64,000 nt of DNA from a virus, in the IMG/VR virus record IMGVR_UViG_3300034356_001231, positions 23,809 through 87,808 of that record. The stretch is one strand, 5' to 3'. The translations under genes and the position numbers were made by a program. Below are positions 20,445 to 28,230 of the stretch, in pieces. The notes below the pieces were generated by a model. It saw only the letters and a list, made by a program, of their open reading frames with translations. It searched no databases and was not told the DNA's origin. The number at the start of each line of letters is the position of its first letter. The first letter of the stretch is position 1.

Positions 20445-20446
20445 AT

Positions 20447-20471
20447 AAAAAAGGCGGCCACTAGGACCGCC
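20447..20471 (-). terminator. Intrinsic terminator before the tRNA array
   Basis: On the minus strand GGCGG (20467-20471) pairs with CCGCC (20453-20457), followed by TTTTTT. It ends the HTH-gene transcript three bases before tRNA-Cys, so the array is read by leakage or by other promoters. Confidence 0.85.
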
Positions 20472-20478
20472 CTCTCGA

Positions 20479-20742
20479 TTAGAGACCAGCGGCCAGCGCT
20501 CGATATCCAGCAGCAATCAACTTGCGGCTTGGTTTACCAGCACGATACTTAGCGACAGTTTCGCCCTTTGAGTTCTTGCGCTCATTTAGATAAATCGCAT
20601 AACCCATCTGACGAATCTGATAAACAGCGTCATGCGGATTAGCAACACCATAACGAGTCTTAATCTGCTGAGCAGTTAGTTCCTCGCCACGACCTACAAG
20701 AGCCTCAAAAACCTTCTCAACCTTTGTAACATTAGCAACCAT
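20479..20742 (-). CDS. Small helix-turn-helix protein
   Basis: An 87-residue basic protein. TAQQIKTRYGVANPHDAVYQIRQMGYAIYL reads as a winged or simple helix-turn-helix, with a beta-wing of NERKNSKGETVAKYR. It resembles small HTH domain proteins of phages (HTH_39 type). A GGAG site precedes the start. It may regulate phage or host transcription. It is the last gene before the terminator and the tRNA array. Confidence 0.7.
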   Translation of the reverse strand: MVANVTKVEKVFEALVGRGEELTAQQIKTRYGVANPHDAVYQIRQMGYAIYLNERKNSKGETVAKYRAGKPSRKLIAAGYRALAAGL

Positions 20743-20759
20743 TATATACTTTCTCCATA

Positions 20760-20933
20760 TTAAAATATGTCAACAACTCGGCCATTCGAATCAACTGCAC
20801 GAATCCGAGCATTCGGAAACTGCCACTGCAGCTGACGCATCCCATCTCGATACAAGAGAGGAACATTTTGAGTATACGAATACGTACGCCAGTTACCCGT
20901 CTGATCTTGAAGCTGGATTTCGATCATGTCCAT
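20760..20933 (-). CDS. 57-residue protein, unknown function
   Basis: The ATG at 20933 follows AGGAG with eight bases between, and the frame runs to TAA at 20760. The peptide starts MDMIEIQLQDQTGNWRTYSY and ends NARIRAVDSNGRVVDIF, a compact beta-like pattern. A TTGACT-17-TAAGAT promoter lies 31 bases upstream, inside the next gene. It is shorter than a typical gene-calling cutoff. Frame, ribosome-binding site and promoter agree, so I consider it real. Function is unknown. Confidence 0.7.
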   Translation of the reverse strand: MDMIEIQLQDQTGNWRTYSYTQNVPLLYRDGMRQLQWQFPNARIRAVDSNGRVVDIF

Positions 20934-20950
20934 ATCCGTATCTCCTGTCT

Positions 20951-21151
20951 TTAGCTTAACTTAATCTTACTATAGTCTTCGATAAAAGTCAAGACATTTT
21001 TTAGATCAGAGAAGATAAACTTCTTATTCTGCCAATCGTCGTTATGATCGTTGCCAGAGACCTCGACCATCCAACCGTTTTCATAACGGTTGACGGTAAT
21101 CGTTTCAGAAACATTCATGAATACTTCTGCAAGTTCAATATCCGTAGCCAT
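20951..21151 (-). CDS. Small protein, unknown function
   Basis: A 66-residue protein, acidic, starting MATDIELAEVFMNVSETITV. An aromatic beta-like section (RYENGWMVEVSGNDHNDDW) is followed by a helical tail. No motif is recognised. The promoter for the following gene lies inside its 3' end. Part of the short early-gene run between RegA and the tRNAs. Confidence 0.6.
   Translation of the reverse strand: MATDIELAEVFMNVSETITVNRYENGWMVEVSGNDHNDDWQNKKFIFSDLKNVLTFIEDYSKIKLS
20964..20992 (-). promoter_or_regulatory. Sigma70-type promoter (TTGACT-17-TAAGAT)
   Basis: Minus strand: TTGACT at 20987-20992 and TAAGAT at 20964-20969, 17 bp apart, followed about 30 bases later by the 57-residue gene. The TTTT after the -35 box is shared with sister promoters. 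Confidence 0.65.
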
Positions 21152-21159
21152 CTATTTAG

Positions 21160-21588
21160 TCATCCTCTTCGAGATTTTGTTCCAACCGTAGTTAAATCTA
21201 CATTCGGACCAGCATATTGTAGACCGCCCTTATTATAAAGGGGCATCACCAGACTCGCTTTTTTCAGGATCTCCTGTTGAACGTGCTCTGGTTCTTTATG
21301 AAGGTTTGTCATAATATCTCGCTTCGAACAATCACCAGCGACTAGCTTCTTATTGTCGTATTCGCGAGTAGAACGATCAACCACCATAGACTCATTATAC
21401 TCTTTTCTGAAGGATAAGTCAAGCGATTTTTTGTCTTTTTTGGAACGAATTTGATCTGGGTGAAGACCCTTTGATAACAACCATCTATCATGGTCGGATA
21501 CGAGCTTGGACTTAGCTGTATTCTTACGGCTCTGCTTACGTTTACTAACAGTCGTCGTATAGTAAGCGGGAAGGATATGCATAGACAT
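21160..21588 (-). CDS. Conserved-looking phage protein with internal leaderless start
   Basis: A 142-residue basic protein beginning MSMHILPAYYTTTVSKRKQS, a start I associate with small proteins in many large phages. AGGAG is eight bases upstream, with a promoter at 21613. The first half is Lys/Arg-rich; the second half is more acidic. A second perfect promoter inside the frame (21394-21422) places the in-frame Met68 codon exactly at its transcription start. Two products, of 142 and about 75 residues, are therefore predicted. Function is unknown. Confidence 0.7.
   Translation of the reverse strand: MSMHILPAYYTTTVSKRKQSRKNTAKSKLVSDHDRWLLSKGLHPDQIRSKKDKKSLDLSFRKEYNESMVVDRSTREYDNKKLVAGDCSKRDIMTNLHKEPEHVQQEILKKASLVMPLYNKGGLQYAGPNVDLTTVGTKSRRG
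21394..21422 (-). promoter_or_regulatory. Intragenic sigma70-type promoter with leaderless in-frame ATG
   Basis: Minus strand: TTGACT (21417-21422), exactly 17 bp, TATAAT (21394-21399), then six bases and an ATG (21385-21387) in frame with the surrounding gene. The geometry equals that at 12373 and 18743. Confidence 0.7.
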
Positions 21589-21612
21589 TAGGTTTTCTCC
21601 TACTGTCCTATT

Positions 21613-21641
21613 AATATACCCTAGATCCAGAAAAAAGTCAA
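21613..21641 (-). promoter_or_regulatory. Sigma70-type promoter (TTGACT-17-TATATT)
   Basis: Minus strand: TTGACT (21636-21641), 17 bp ending TCTAGGG, TATATT (21613-21618). It serves the gene starting at 21588 and overlaps the end of the gene before it. Confidence 0.75.
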
Positions 21642-21841
21642 GCGATAACTTCTAGTATTTTTTGAAGTTTTTCTACTGAAGGTTTATATTCGTTCTCAAG
21701 TATTTGCCTAGCGTAGCTATGATTTTCATATTCCATTTCTTTTAAATACTTATACCTAGAATCGATGACTGCTTCTAATACTATTGGTAATAGTTCCGAA
21801 GTGGGTATGAATACTTGTCCGTCACTGTATATCTTCGACAT
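21638..21841 (-). CDS. Small helical protein, unknown function
   Basis: A 67-residue protein, start MSKIYSDGQVFIPTSELLP, then a mostly helical, charged region (SRYKYLKEMEYENHSYARQILENE). No motif is recognised. It overlaps the end of the upstream gene by 20 bases, and its own end carries the -35 box of the next promoter. Confidence 0.6.
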   Translation of the reverse strand: MSKIYSDGQVFIPTSELLPIVLEAVIDSRYKYLKEMEYENHSYARQILENEYKPSVEKLQKILEVIA

Positions 21842-22172
21842 CCGTGTTATCCTTGCTGCTCTCTACCATAATATACCTGGCTTCAGGATGTAATTCCATA
21901 TAAGCGTCAAGTAATTTCCTTACGCTATATAGTCTTTTTGAAATGTCTCTTATTGTATTATGGACTGCTTGATCGTTGACGCCTTCTTCAAGATCGGTTA
22001 GAGCAGCATCTAGATTCATATCTACTGAATAATCAACTTGCCATTTGAAAAAACTACCATCCTTATCCATTTCCTCGTTCAATTTACTGGGTGGAAATAG
22101 TATTTCTTTGATCTGTTCTAATCGTTCTTCGGCTGGTGTATTAATTTTCTTTTCAATTTTAAATGGCCACAT
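21822..22172 (-). CDS. T4-like protein of unknown function
   Basis: A 116-residue protein starting MWPFKIEKKINTPAEERLEQ. Helical, with an acidic centre (AALTDLEEGVNDQAVHNTIRD) and an acidic tail. No membrane segment or catalytic motif. It follows regA in the same direction with a 16-base gap, so it probably belongs to the clamp/regA transcript. Confidence 0.65.
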   Translation of the reverse strand: MWPFKIEKKINTPAEERLEQIKEILFPPSKLNEEMDKDGSFFKWQVDYSVDMNLDAALTDLEEGVNDQAVHNTIRDISKRLYSVRKLLDAYMELHPEARYIMVESSKDNTDVEDIQ

Positions 22173-22188
22173 AATATAATTCCTTCAA

Positions 22189-22590
22189 TTACTTTTTCTT
22201 ACGACCCATATTATACTTAGTCTCTAAAGTCCATTCATTTTTTTCTTTATGATTAATAATTTTTATTTGACTCATAGATGCCAATGGTTCATTAATTCTA
22301 TCGGGTTCTACTACTTTCAACAAACCCCATTCTTGGAGTAAGTGAATTATTTTGTTTCGACGACCTTTATCCTCTTCTGAGAAATTAGAAGGTTTGCCAT
22401 CAATGATAAACATTTCTTTGAAATGAACAATATAATATTTTCCTTGCTTATGGAAAATATGACAAGATTGATAAATTTTCTTTTCTCTGCGCGAAGCAAC
22501 ACCTATGCGTGTTAACGTTTCTTTGATCTTAAGAAAATCTTCTTCCTCGGCAATCTTCACCTCAATTAAAGAATCTAAAAATTCATTCAT
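22189..22590 (-). CDS. regA: Translational repressor RegA
   Basis: A 133-residue protein, close to T4 RegA (122). Characteristic pieces are TRIGVASRREKKIYQSCHIF, GKYYIVHFKEMFIIDGK and EEDKGRRNKIIHLLQEWGL. RegA binds the ribosome-binding sites of early mRNAs, including the clamp and clamp-loader genes, and lowers their translation late in infection. The order gp45-gp44-gp62-regA is as in T4. The extra Lys-rich C-terminus (YNMGRKKK) is a difference. Confidence 0.88.
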   Translation of the reverse strand: MNEFLDSLIEVKIAEEEDFLKIKETLTRIGVASRREKKIYQSCHIFHKQGKYYIVHFKEMFIIDGKPSNFSEEDKGRRNKIIHLLQEWGLLKVVEPDRINEPLASMSQIKIINHKEKNEWTLETKYNMGRKKK

Positions 22591-23081
22591 TTGACTCCAC
22601 CTTTATTATTTTTATTCCTTATAATTTCTAATTGTTCCGCCGTAAGAATCTTCAATGCTTCTTTAGTGCGCACAATATTATATTTATAATAATTAGAAAC
22701 TAAGGTTTGGAGTTCTTCTTTCTTCTTTCTGGATTTCTTTTCCTCTTCGGTTTCTTTGATGCCTTTCATCTTTTTCTTACGAATTGAATAATAAAGATAA
22801 TCGTAATGCATCTGATCTGTCACGTTATAATGACAATTCATTTCGTTGGCGTAGAGGATTGTTTCTCGATAATTCGATAAGACGTTATTAGTTCTCCATT
22901 GACTATAATCCATATCAATGTCAACTGGGGTTTTACCAGAGGTAATTGAATTTTCATACCGCCAATCATATCTTTCTTTCTTGGTTTCTATAGAATGTTT
23001 TGCCCAATTGCCAAAGAATCCAACAGCTTCTTTTTCAGGGGTTCTCTCCTCCAATAATACATTAAGAAACTTAGTAGCCAT
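22587..23081 (-). CDS. 62: Clamp loader small subunit gp62
   Basis: A 164-residue protein (T4 gp62: 187). It begins MATKFLNVLLEERTPEKEAVGF and has a basic helical middle (SIRKKKMKGIKETEEEKKSRKKKE). Its position between gp44 and regA is canonical, and it overlaps both. One gp62 with four gp44 subunits opens the gp45 clamp on DNA. Sequence divergence is high, so identity rests partly on gene order. Confidence 0.8.
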   Translation of the reverse strand: MATKFLNVLLEERTPEKEAVGFFGNWAKHSIETKKERYDWRYENSITSGKTPVDIDMDYSQWRTNNVLSNYRETILYANEMNCHYNVTDQMHYDYLYYSIRKKKMKGIKETEEEKKSRKKKEELQTLVSNYYKYNIVRTKEALKILTAEQLEIIRNKNNKGGVK

Positions 23082-24019
23082 TACACAAACTCACAATCAA
23101 TCATTACCTGAACCAGGAATGCCATGAAATTAATTTCTGCATTGGCAGCAAATGCATTTTGATATTGGTATCTAGCAATAAGTAATACTAGAACAGGAGC
23201 CGAGTTCTTAGTACAAATGTCAGATGACAATTCATAGAACTGATTGTAAAGATAGTTAACATCAGTGTCTAAATTATTCTTAACCCATTTACGGATCTCT
23301 GTATAGTTTTGCTGCTTCAGTAGAGCAATAAGATCCTTGATTGAAGCCTCTGTCATATTCGCTAGAATACCAGAATCAATCTTACCCGTTGCTGAATAAC
23401 GCTGAAGCTCATTAAGAACACGGCGCCAATCTGGAAAATGTTTATTGATTACTTCAGCAACAACAGCCTTATCGTATTCAATCTTTTCGTTTTCCAGAAT
23501 AAAAGTAACACGTTTGAAGAACTGCGTAGCAAGTTTGGCCATGGCCTTTTTGCTAATTTTAAAATCAATTACTGAACATCTTGAATGTAACGGCTCAATG
23601 ATGCGGTTTTTGAAATTACAGGTGAGAATGAAGCCGCAATTCCTCGAGAATTCCTCCATAAAATTTCGAAGTGCGGGTTGAGTAGAATTGGCATTAAGAT
23701 AGTCCGCTTCATCAAGGATGACATATTTCCTTCCACCCGAAAGTGACACTGATGAGGCAAAGTTGAGAATTTCATTTCTAAGCGTGTCGATATTTCCATT
23801 CATAGATCCATTAATGACGATATAATCACAACCAAGTTGTTCAAGCATAGCACGTGCTACGGTCGTCTTTCCGACACCTGCTGTTCCTGCTAGAATTAGA
23901 TTAGGGATATTCTTTTGTTCAACAAACTGTTGAAATGTTTGTTTAAGATCGCAAGGAAGAATAGTTTCTTCAATAGTTTTTGGGCGATACTTTTCAGTCC
24001 AGATAAAGTGTTCATCCAT
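23081..24019 (-). CDS. 44: Clamp loader large subunit gp44 (AAA+ ATPase)
   Basis: About 312 residues. The ATG at 24019 is preferred because GGAG stands before it; an in-frame ATG at 24034 lacks a site. The N-terminus WTEKYRPKTIEE is standard for clamp loaders. AGTAGVGKTTVA is Walker A, VILDEADYL is Walker B, and ILTCNFKNRIIEPLHSRC contains sensor 1 and the arginine region. It loads the sliding clamp with gp62. The + strand homing endonuclease begins 86 bases upstream. Confidence 0.93.
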   Translation of the reverse strand: MDEHFIWTEKYRPKTIEETILPCDLKQTFQQFVEQKNIPNLILAGTAGVGKTTVARAMLEQLGCDYIVINGSMNGNIDTLRNEILNFASSVSLSGGRKYVILDEADYLNANSTQPALRNFMEEFSRNCGFILTCNFKNRIIEPLHSRCSVIDFKISKKAMAKLATQFFKRVTFILENEKIEYDKAVVAEVINKHFPDWRRVLNELQRYSATGKIDSGILANMTEASIKDLIALLKQQNYTEIRKWVKNNLDTDVNYLYNQFYELSSDICTKNSAPVLVLLIARYQYQNAFAANAEINFMAFLVQVMIDCEFV

Positions 24020-24036
24020 GTCAAAACTCTCCATTA

Positions 24037-24044
24037 TATAAATA
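24037..24044 (+). promoter_or_regulatory. T4-type late promoter for the homing endonuclease
   Basis: TATAAATA on the plus strand, 61 bases before the GIY-YIG endonuclease ATG, in the gap upstream of gp44. A leader with possible AGCGT/ACGCT and GTAGG/CCTAC pairing follows. Late expression of homing endonucleases is known in T4 (I-TevI). Confidence 0.7.
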
Positions 24045-24104
24045 AGCGTAGGTCACGGGACGCCAATCCCTACCTACTCTAACGCTAAACAGGAGCGCCA
24101 GCAT

Positions 24105-24623
24105 ATGATTATATATAAAATCACCAACCTTATCAATGGTAAATTTTACGTAGGTAAGTCCACAAAAACTACCGAAGAAAGATTTAAGCGTCATTATTAC
24201 AATCACAAATCTGGTAACACCTATCTCTATAAGTCGATGAGAAAACATGGCTTCGATAATTTTGTTATTGAAACAATAGAAGAAACCACATATATCGACG
24301 AAAGAGAAAAGTTCTGGATTTCAGAACTGGCGCCACATTACAATATGACAAAAGGAGGAGATGGCGGTGATACTTCTAGCTCTCCAAATTTTATCGAAGG
24401 CATAAAGAAAAGACCGCCACCACCTCCCACTTATGGTATGCTCGGAAAGAAACAATCTGATAAGTTTTTTGAAGCTATCAGAAAATCCAATAGTCGCCCA
24501 GTTATGTGCGAAGGAAAAAGATATGCTTCTATCAACGAAGCTCAAGAAGCATATCCTGGTATTTCTATTCGCAAAAGATTAGACAATCCAAAGTATTCCG
24601 AGTTTTATAGATTAGAAAGTTGA
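24105..24623 (+). CDS. GIY-YIG homing endonuclease
   Basis: A 172-residue protein on the opposite strand to all neighbours. The N-terminus IYKITNLINGKFYVGKS is a complete GIY-YIG motif. It is followed by RFKRHYYNHKSG, the conserved Arg region, KHGFDNFVIETIEE, with the catalytic Glu region, and LAPHYNMTKGGDGG. The C-terminal part resembles NUMOD-type DNA-binding pieces (SDKFFEAIRKSNSRPV, YASINEAQEAY). It probably cuts phage DNA lacking the insert and spreads itself. It sits between gp44 and gp45, and its end overlaps the 3' end of gp45. Confidence 0.88.
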   Translation: MIIYKITNLINGKFYVGKSTKTTEERFKRHYYNHKSGNTYLYKSMRKHGFDNFVIETIEETTYIDEREKFWISELAPHYNMTKGGDGGDTSSSPNFIEGIKKRPPPPPTYGMLGKKQSDKFFEAIRKSNSRPVMCEGKRYASINEAQEAYPGISIRKRLDNPKYSEFYRLES

Positions 24624-25265
24624 GCTTGATTCAACTGCAATATAATATTCTACATCATCACGCACAAAATGCGAAATGCCCTTTGATGAGATATTAACAT
24701 CATAATCGCCAGGAATAATCTTAATATTCTCAGCCTTAAAAATTGCCTTGAACGCCTTATCAGTCTCGCCAATCTGGATAGAATAAACGTCGCCAGAAGG
24801 ATTCTTAGAATCAGCAGCCTGAAGATATAGATTCTTACCGTCGCCCATGACAACAATCTCCGGTAGAGCAAGAATGCCAGAAGCCTTCTCAACATCCCGT
24901 AGATTATCATTAGTTAAACGGAAAGTAACGTCAACCGAAGGGAGATTGATTTCTCTGTCCGGAGCCTTTGTTACCGTGGTTTCGTCAGCATAAACATAAT
25001 GAGTCTTACGATTGTTGTCAGAAATATCAACAGACTTATCTCCAAACTTAAAATCTGGATCAGTAAAAGTGCTAACGATCGAGATGAAACGATCGAGATT
25101 ATAGATTGCAAATCGCTTATCAAAATCTGTCTTTACCTTTGCCTTTGCCATGATTGTCTTGGTTGGCGAAATAGTCTTAAGAACATTACCTTCCTGGATA
25201 ACAATGGAAGGATTAATCTTAGCAAAATTCTTAAGAACATTAACTGTATCTGTATCAATCTTCAT
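24612..25265 (-). CDS. 45: Sliding clamp gp45
   Basis: A 217-residue protein (T4 gp45: 228). It begins MKIDTDTVNVLKNFAKINPSI and has the repeating clamp-fold halves, with SGDVYSIQIGETDKAFKAIFK and a final DDVEYYIAVESSSTF. The trimeric ring holds the polymerase on DNA and, with gp33/gp55, activates late transcription. A GGAGAAAATAC site precedes it. The last bases overlap the convergent endonuclease. Confidence 0.92.
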   Translation of the reverse strand: MKIDTDTVNVLKNFAKINPSIVIQEGNVLKTISPTKTIMAKAKVKTDFDKRFAIYNLDRFISIVSTFTDPDFKFGDKSVDISDNNRKTHYVYADETTVTKAPDREINLPSVDVTFRLTNDNLRDVEKASGILALPEIVVMGDGKNLYLQAADSKNPSGDVYSIQIGETDKAFKAIFKAENIKIIPGDYDVNISSKGISHFVRDDVEYYIAVESSSTF

Positions 25266-25281
25266 AATGTATTTTCTCCTA

Positions 25282-26154
25282 TCACTTGTTCTTTGATTTC
25301 ATCATTTTCTTTGACTTCAATGCTCCAGGATCAGCAGTAGCTGAAGCACCAATCGAAGCAAGGTCAGCAAGCGAACCACCAAATATGTAAGTTCCAACAT
25401 GCTGCATCTTCATCCATGGACAGAACCATGTCTTAAGATCAATTGCCTGCGCCTTTTGACAGAACCAATAATCTTCTGAAAGATAACGCTTAGATACCGG
25501 ATCAATTTCTGCCTGGAAGAACTGAAGAATCTCACGGCTACCATCAAAATGCTCAGTGCGAACATGATCAGGCTTGTAAGAATACTGATCCTTATATGCG
25601 TCATAGAACTTAGTCATGGCCTTCTTAGAAACCATCATGAATCCAGTTCCGATCTCGAGAACTTCAACTGGCTCTGCGATTGGAATAGAAGTCTGATGAC
25701 CCTTGGGATTGAAAACATAATCACCAACGAAACGCTCTAGAACGTTTGGATCATCATCAGCAACACCCTTATCTACAGCGTGCTTAATCTTTTCCCAAGA
25801 GATACACTTCTTAGGATATGGGCCACCAATAATGTCATACTTATCTTCTTCAAGAGCCTGCAGAGACATTAGAGCAATAACATCCTGTGGATTGAATCCG
25901 ATGTCAGAATCAATAAACATTAGATGCTGTGATTCAGAACGCATAAACTCATCACAACAATAGTTACGAGCTCGAGTAATTAGCGATTCATTGAACAAAT
26001 AATAAAACTGAAGAGGAATACCATACTGCGTACATAGAGCAGAAAGATCTGCACACGAACGAGCAAACATACCAGCGCACTGTCCGCCATACATTGGTGT
26101 GGCGACAAATAACTTGCGCTCTCTTAGTTTTTCAATTGGGATCTTAATTTCCAT
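25282..26154 (-). CDS. GT-A-type glycosyltransferase
   Basis: A 290-residue protein. The start KLFVATPMYGGQCAGMFA is typical of this phage family. HLMFIDSDIGF supplies the DxD metal motif, and EIGTGFMMVSKKAM and a later EDYWFCQKA section mark the acceptor side. It transfers a sugar from a nucleotide donor. It sits between the clamp gene and the hypermodification cluster, so DNA-base glycosylation is a fair guess, but virion glycosylation is equally possible. Family confidence is high; acceptor unknown. Confidence 0.75.
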   Translation of the reverse strand: MEIKIPIEKLRERKLFVATPMYGGQCAGMFARSCADLSALCTQYGIPLQFYYLFNESLITRARNYCCDEFMRSESQHLMFIDSDIGFNPQDVIALMSLQALEEDKYDIIGGPYPKKCISWEKIKHAVDKGVADDDPNVLERFVGDYVFNPKGHQTSIPIAEPVEVLEIGTGFMMVSKKAMTKFYDAYKDQYSYKPDHVRTEHFDGSREILQFFQAEIDPVSKRYLSEDYWFCQKAQAIDLKTWFCPWMKMQHVGTYIFGGSLADLASIGASATADPGALKSKKMMKSKNK

Positions 26155-26166
26155 AATATACCTTTC

Positions 26167-26355
26167 TTATGCTGTAATAGTATTATGATATTTACAAGTG
26201 TTACAATGAACTTTTTTTCTAGGAGGGTTTGATAGTAAGACGATGCCAGGTTCAGACAAAACTAATTCATCACCACAAGCTGGACACTGAATGCCAGTGC
26301 CATGCCTTTCTCTCAATAATCTTTTCTCTTCTTCGTATTCCTCAATAGTCTTCAT
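26167..26355 (-). CDS. Small zinc-ribbon protein
   Basis: A 62-residue protein with two CxxC pairs, CPACGDEL and CNTCKY, about 31 residues apart, typical of a zinc ribbon. The N-terminus is Glu/Arg-rich (EEYEEEKRLLRERHG). An ATGA-type overlap links it to the preceding gene. It may bind DNA or a protein partner; no specific family. Confidence 0.65.
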   Translation of the reverse strand: MKTIEEYEEEKRLLRERHGTGIQCPACGDELVLSEPGIVLLSNPPRKKVHCNTCKYHNTITA

Positions 26356-26699
26356 TTCCTATCCTTATAATGATCTGCATAAAGCATCATTATAACATAA
26401 TGAAGAACTTTTAGCAAGTCATCTTTATTGCTGCCATGCTTTTTACCATAGCGCCAAAGATATTTGATAGCAGTGTTTCGGAAGGTAGGCATAGAATCAC
26501 CAAGAGCAAGCCACACATCGAAACATTCTATATTCTCTTCTTCAGTCATATAATGCTGCCCATATGTCTTATCTATATAGGCGTGGAAATCAGCAATAAT
26601 CTGATCTTCCATATATTTGTATTTAGGCGCAACCTTTCCAGCAACATCCAATTTATAACTAACACCTGATGGTATTTCACTATATAACCTGCTCATCAT
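26352..26699 (-). CDS. DUF3310-like protein
   Basis: A 115-residue protein. The segment RNTAIKYLWRYGKKHGSNKDDLLKVLHYVIMML is the signature of the DUF3310 family, common in phage nucleotide or replication modules, with a helical arrangement of acidic and basic residues. Function is not established. It overlaps the P-loop kinase gene by four bases, so it is co-transcribed with the hypermodification cluster. Confidence 0.65.
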   Translation of the reverse strand: MMSRLYSEIPSGVSYKLDVAGKVAPKYKYMEDQIIADFHAYIDKTYGQHYMTEEENIECFDVWLALGDSMPTFRNTAIKYLWRYGKKHGSNKDDLLKVLHYVIMMLYADHYKDRK

Positions 26700-27232
26700 G
26701 CCTCCAAATATTTCATAATGTAATCCACAATAATCTTCTGATCTTCTTTGTTATTGTTTTTAAATTTAACAGTGTTAAACATAAGAGTCATATTCGTTAG
26801 AATATTTGCAATCTTAGTTTCTCTTCCCTGTAACCAAGTTTCGTTTTGGTTACTTCCACGCTCCTTATAACGTTCTTGCCGAACAGCTTTATCGGTTTCT
26901 AGATAAATTATATCAGTGTTATAATTGTTCACACAATGTTCTAAGAACGTTGATGTGAAAAGACGGTCGCCCTCAAAAAGAACAACCGAATCTTTATGCA
27001 AACTTGCTAAGAATTTAACTGCTTCTGGCTGAACTGCCATAGACATACGATCTGTTCCAGAGAAAGTTTCACCTTCGTCATACTTACCCAAAATATAATT
27101 ACAATCATATTGAAGATACGGAACAAGTTTTACTTCATCATAAACTTTTATCCAATTAAATTTCGAAATAATTTCTTTCATTAAAGTAGATTTGCCAGCA
27201 CCTGGCTCGCCACCAATCGCAAATACAAGCAT
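26696..27232 (-). CDS. P-loop kinase, candidate hydroxymethyluracil DNA kinase
   Basis: A 178-residue protein with Walker A GGEPGAGKST (Lys14). VVLFEGDRLFTSTF is Walker-B-like, and a lid-like RYKERGSNQNETWLQGRETK contains several Arg residues. The size and shape fit nucleotide/DNA kinases used in thymine hypermodification, where the enzyme phosphorylates 5-hydroxymethyluracil in DNA. That role is inferred from the adjacent aGPT-Pplase and TET/JBP genes; alone it would be just a small-molecule kinase. Its start overlaps the aGPT-Pplase stop. Confidence 0.65.
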   Translation of the reverse strand: MLVFAIGGEPGAGKSTLMKEIISKFNWIKVYDEVKLVPYLQYDCNYILGKYDEGETFSGTDRMSMAVQPEAVKFLASLHKDSVVLFEGDRLFTSTFLEHCVNNYNTDIIYLETDKAVRQERYKERGSNQNETWLQGRETKIANILTNMTLMFNTVKFKNNNKEDQKIIVDYIMKYLEA

Positions 27233-28230
27233 TATGTAAACCTTTCAAGTCCGACCTTTTCAGGCTCAACAAACAAACCTGTGCAGTCTAGAATACCATT
27301 CTCACTATACAAAGCCATTTTACTATTGTTTATGTGATTAGTCAATAGTTTATTATTTAGAGTTTCATTACGAGCGTCCCACATTGGTTGCCAATCAATA
27401 CCATCCCATCCATCTTTTTCACACTGAGTAATTTCTTCAGCCTGACGATCTAGATAATAACCAAGATATCGACCATGTTTTACTCTGAATAACTTTTTAA
27501 AAGAACAGAGACATGTTTCCATATCAAAATAATCAGTGTCAGGAAAGTCTTTCTTAACTTCTTCTAGAATTAGATACGCCTGTGCTTCCAGATAAGCAAG
27601 TTGACTGACATCTAATTTTTTATCAATCCATTCAGGCTTACCAAGAGCGAAGCATAAACCATTGCGGTGAGATCTTGAGCCAGAATAATCTTCAAGCATT
27701 AGACTGCTCGGTTCAATTGGTAAACCGCAACATTGCTTTAATGTTTGCATGTAGAACCAAGTTGAATATCTACCAAACTTATGAAAGTTTCCCTTGACCT
27801 CGTCCCATAGTAAACTGAAACTTAATTTAGGGCTACCCGGAGCAAGGAAATCTTTAAACGCTTCTGCTTGCGATCTATCACCAACCCAGTTTTTATAAGA
27901 TTCAAACTGAGCAGGTAGATGGCCTTTGTTCCATTTAGTATCTGTTTGATACCGTAGACGTTTATAATTCTTACTGTTCCAATCTTTCAAACGATCAAGA
28001 CCAACAAGTTCCATATCAGGAAACTCGTTCCAGATAACCCACGTTGTCGGAAAATGATACGTTGTACCGTAGATCCAAGCAATCCAGAGTTTCTGTTCTC
28101 TGTTATGTTCGAACCTACGGAACAAGTAATTGGTCATAAAGATAGCGGGGTCGCAATCCTTAATGGAAAGCGACCACCGATACCAGTTTATAAAATCTTG
28201 CTTACGCTGCTTTACGATTTGCTGGTTCAC
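27232..28230 (-). CDS. aGPT-Pplase family protein (amino acid:DNA transferase type)
   Basis: A 332-residue protein with the pattern FINWYRWSLSIKDCDPA, EQKLWIAWIYGTTYH, WVIWNEFPD, RLRYQTDTKWNKGH and GSRSHRNGLCFALG. I recognise this as the alpha-glutamyl/putrescinyl-thymine pyrophosphorylase family, members of which attach amino acids to activated hydroxymethyluracil in phage DNA. Conserved His, Arg and Asp residues are abundant but catalytic ones are not mapped here. It overlaps the ParB-fusion gene by 29 bases and the kinase by 1, so the three are surely co-expressed. Confidence 0.7.
   Translation of the reverse strand: MNQQIVKQRKQDFINWYRWSLSIKDCDPAIFMTNYLFRRFEHNREQKLWIAWIYGTTYHFPTTWVIWNEFPDMELVGLDRLKDWNSKNYKRLRYQTDTKWNKGHLPAQFESYKNWVGDRSQAEAFKDFLAPGSPKLSFSLLWDEVKGNFHKFGRYSTWFYMQTLKQCCGLPIEPSSLMLEDYSGSRSHRNGLCFALGKPEWIDKKLDVSQLAYLEAQAYLILEEVKKDFPDTDYFDMETCLCSFKKLFRVKHGRYLGYYLDRQAEEITQCEKDGWDGIDWQPMWDARNETLNNKLLTNHINNSKMALYSENGILDCTGLFVEPEKVGLERFT

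Noticed and set aside
20766-20771. TTGACA on the minus strand upstream of the HTH gene as a promoter.
   Set aside because: No -10 box lies at 16-18 bp, and the bases encode the end of the 57-residue protein.
22681-22688. TATAAATA on the minus strand inside gp62.
   Set aside because: It lies in conserved coding sequence with no gene start at the right distance.
24044-24104. An I-TevI-like hairpin hiding the endonuclease ribosome-binding site.
   Set aside because: Short complementary pieces exist (AGCGT/ACGCT, GTAGG/CCTAC), but they do not cover the AGGAG site and the late promoter lies upstream of them.
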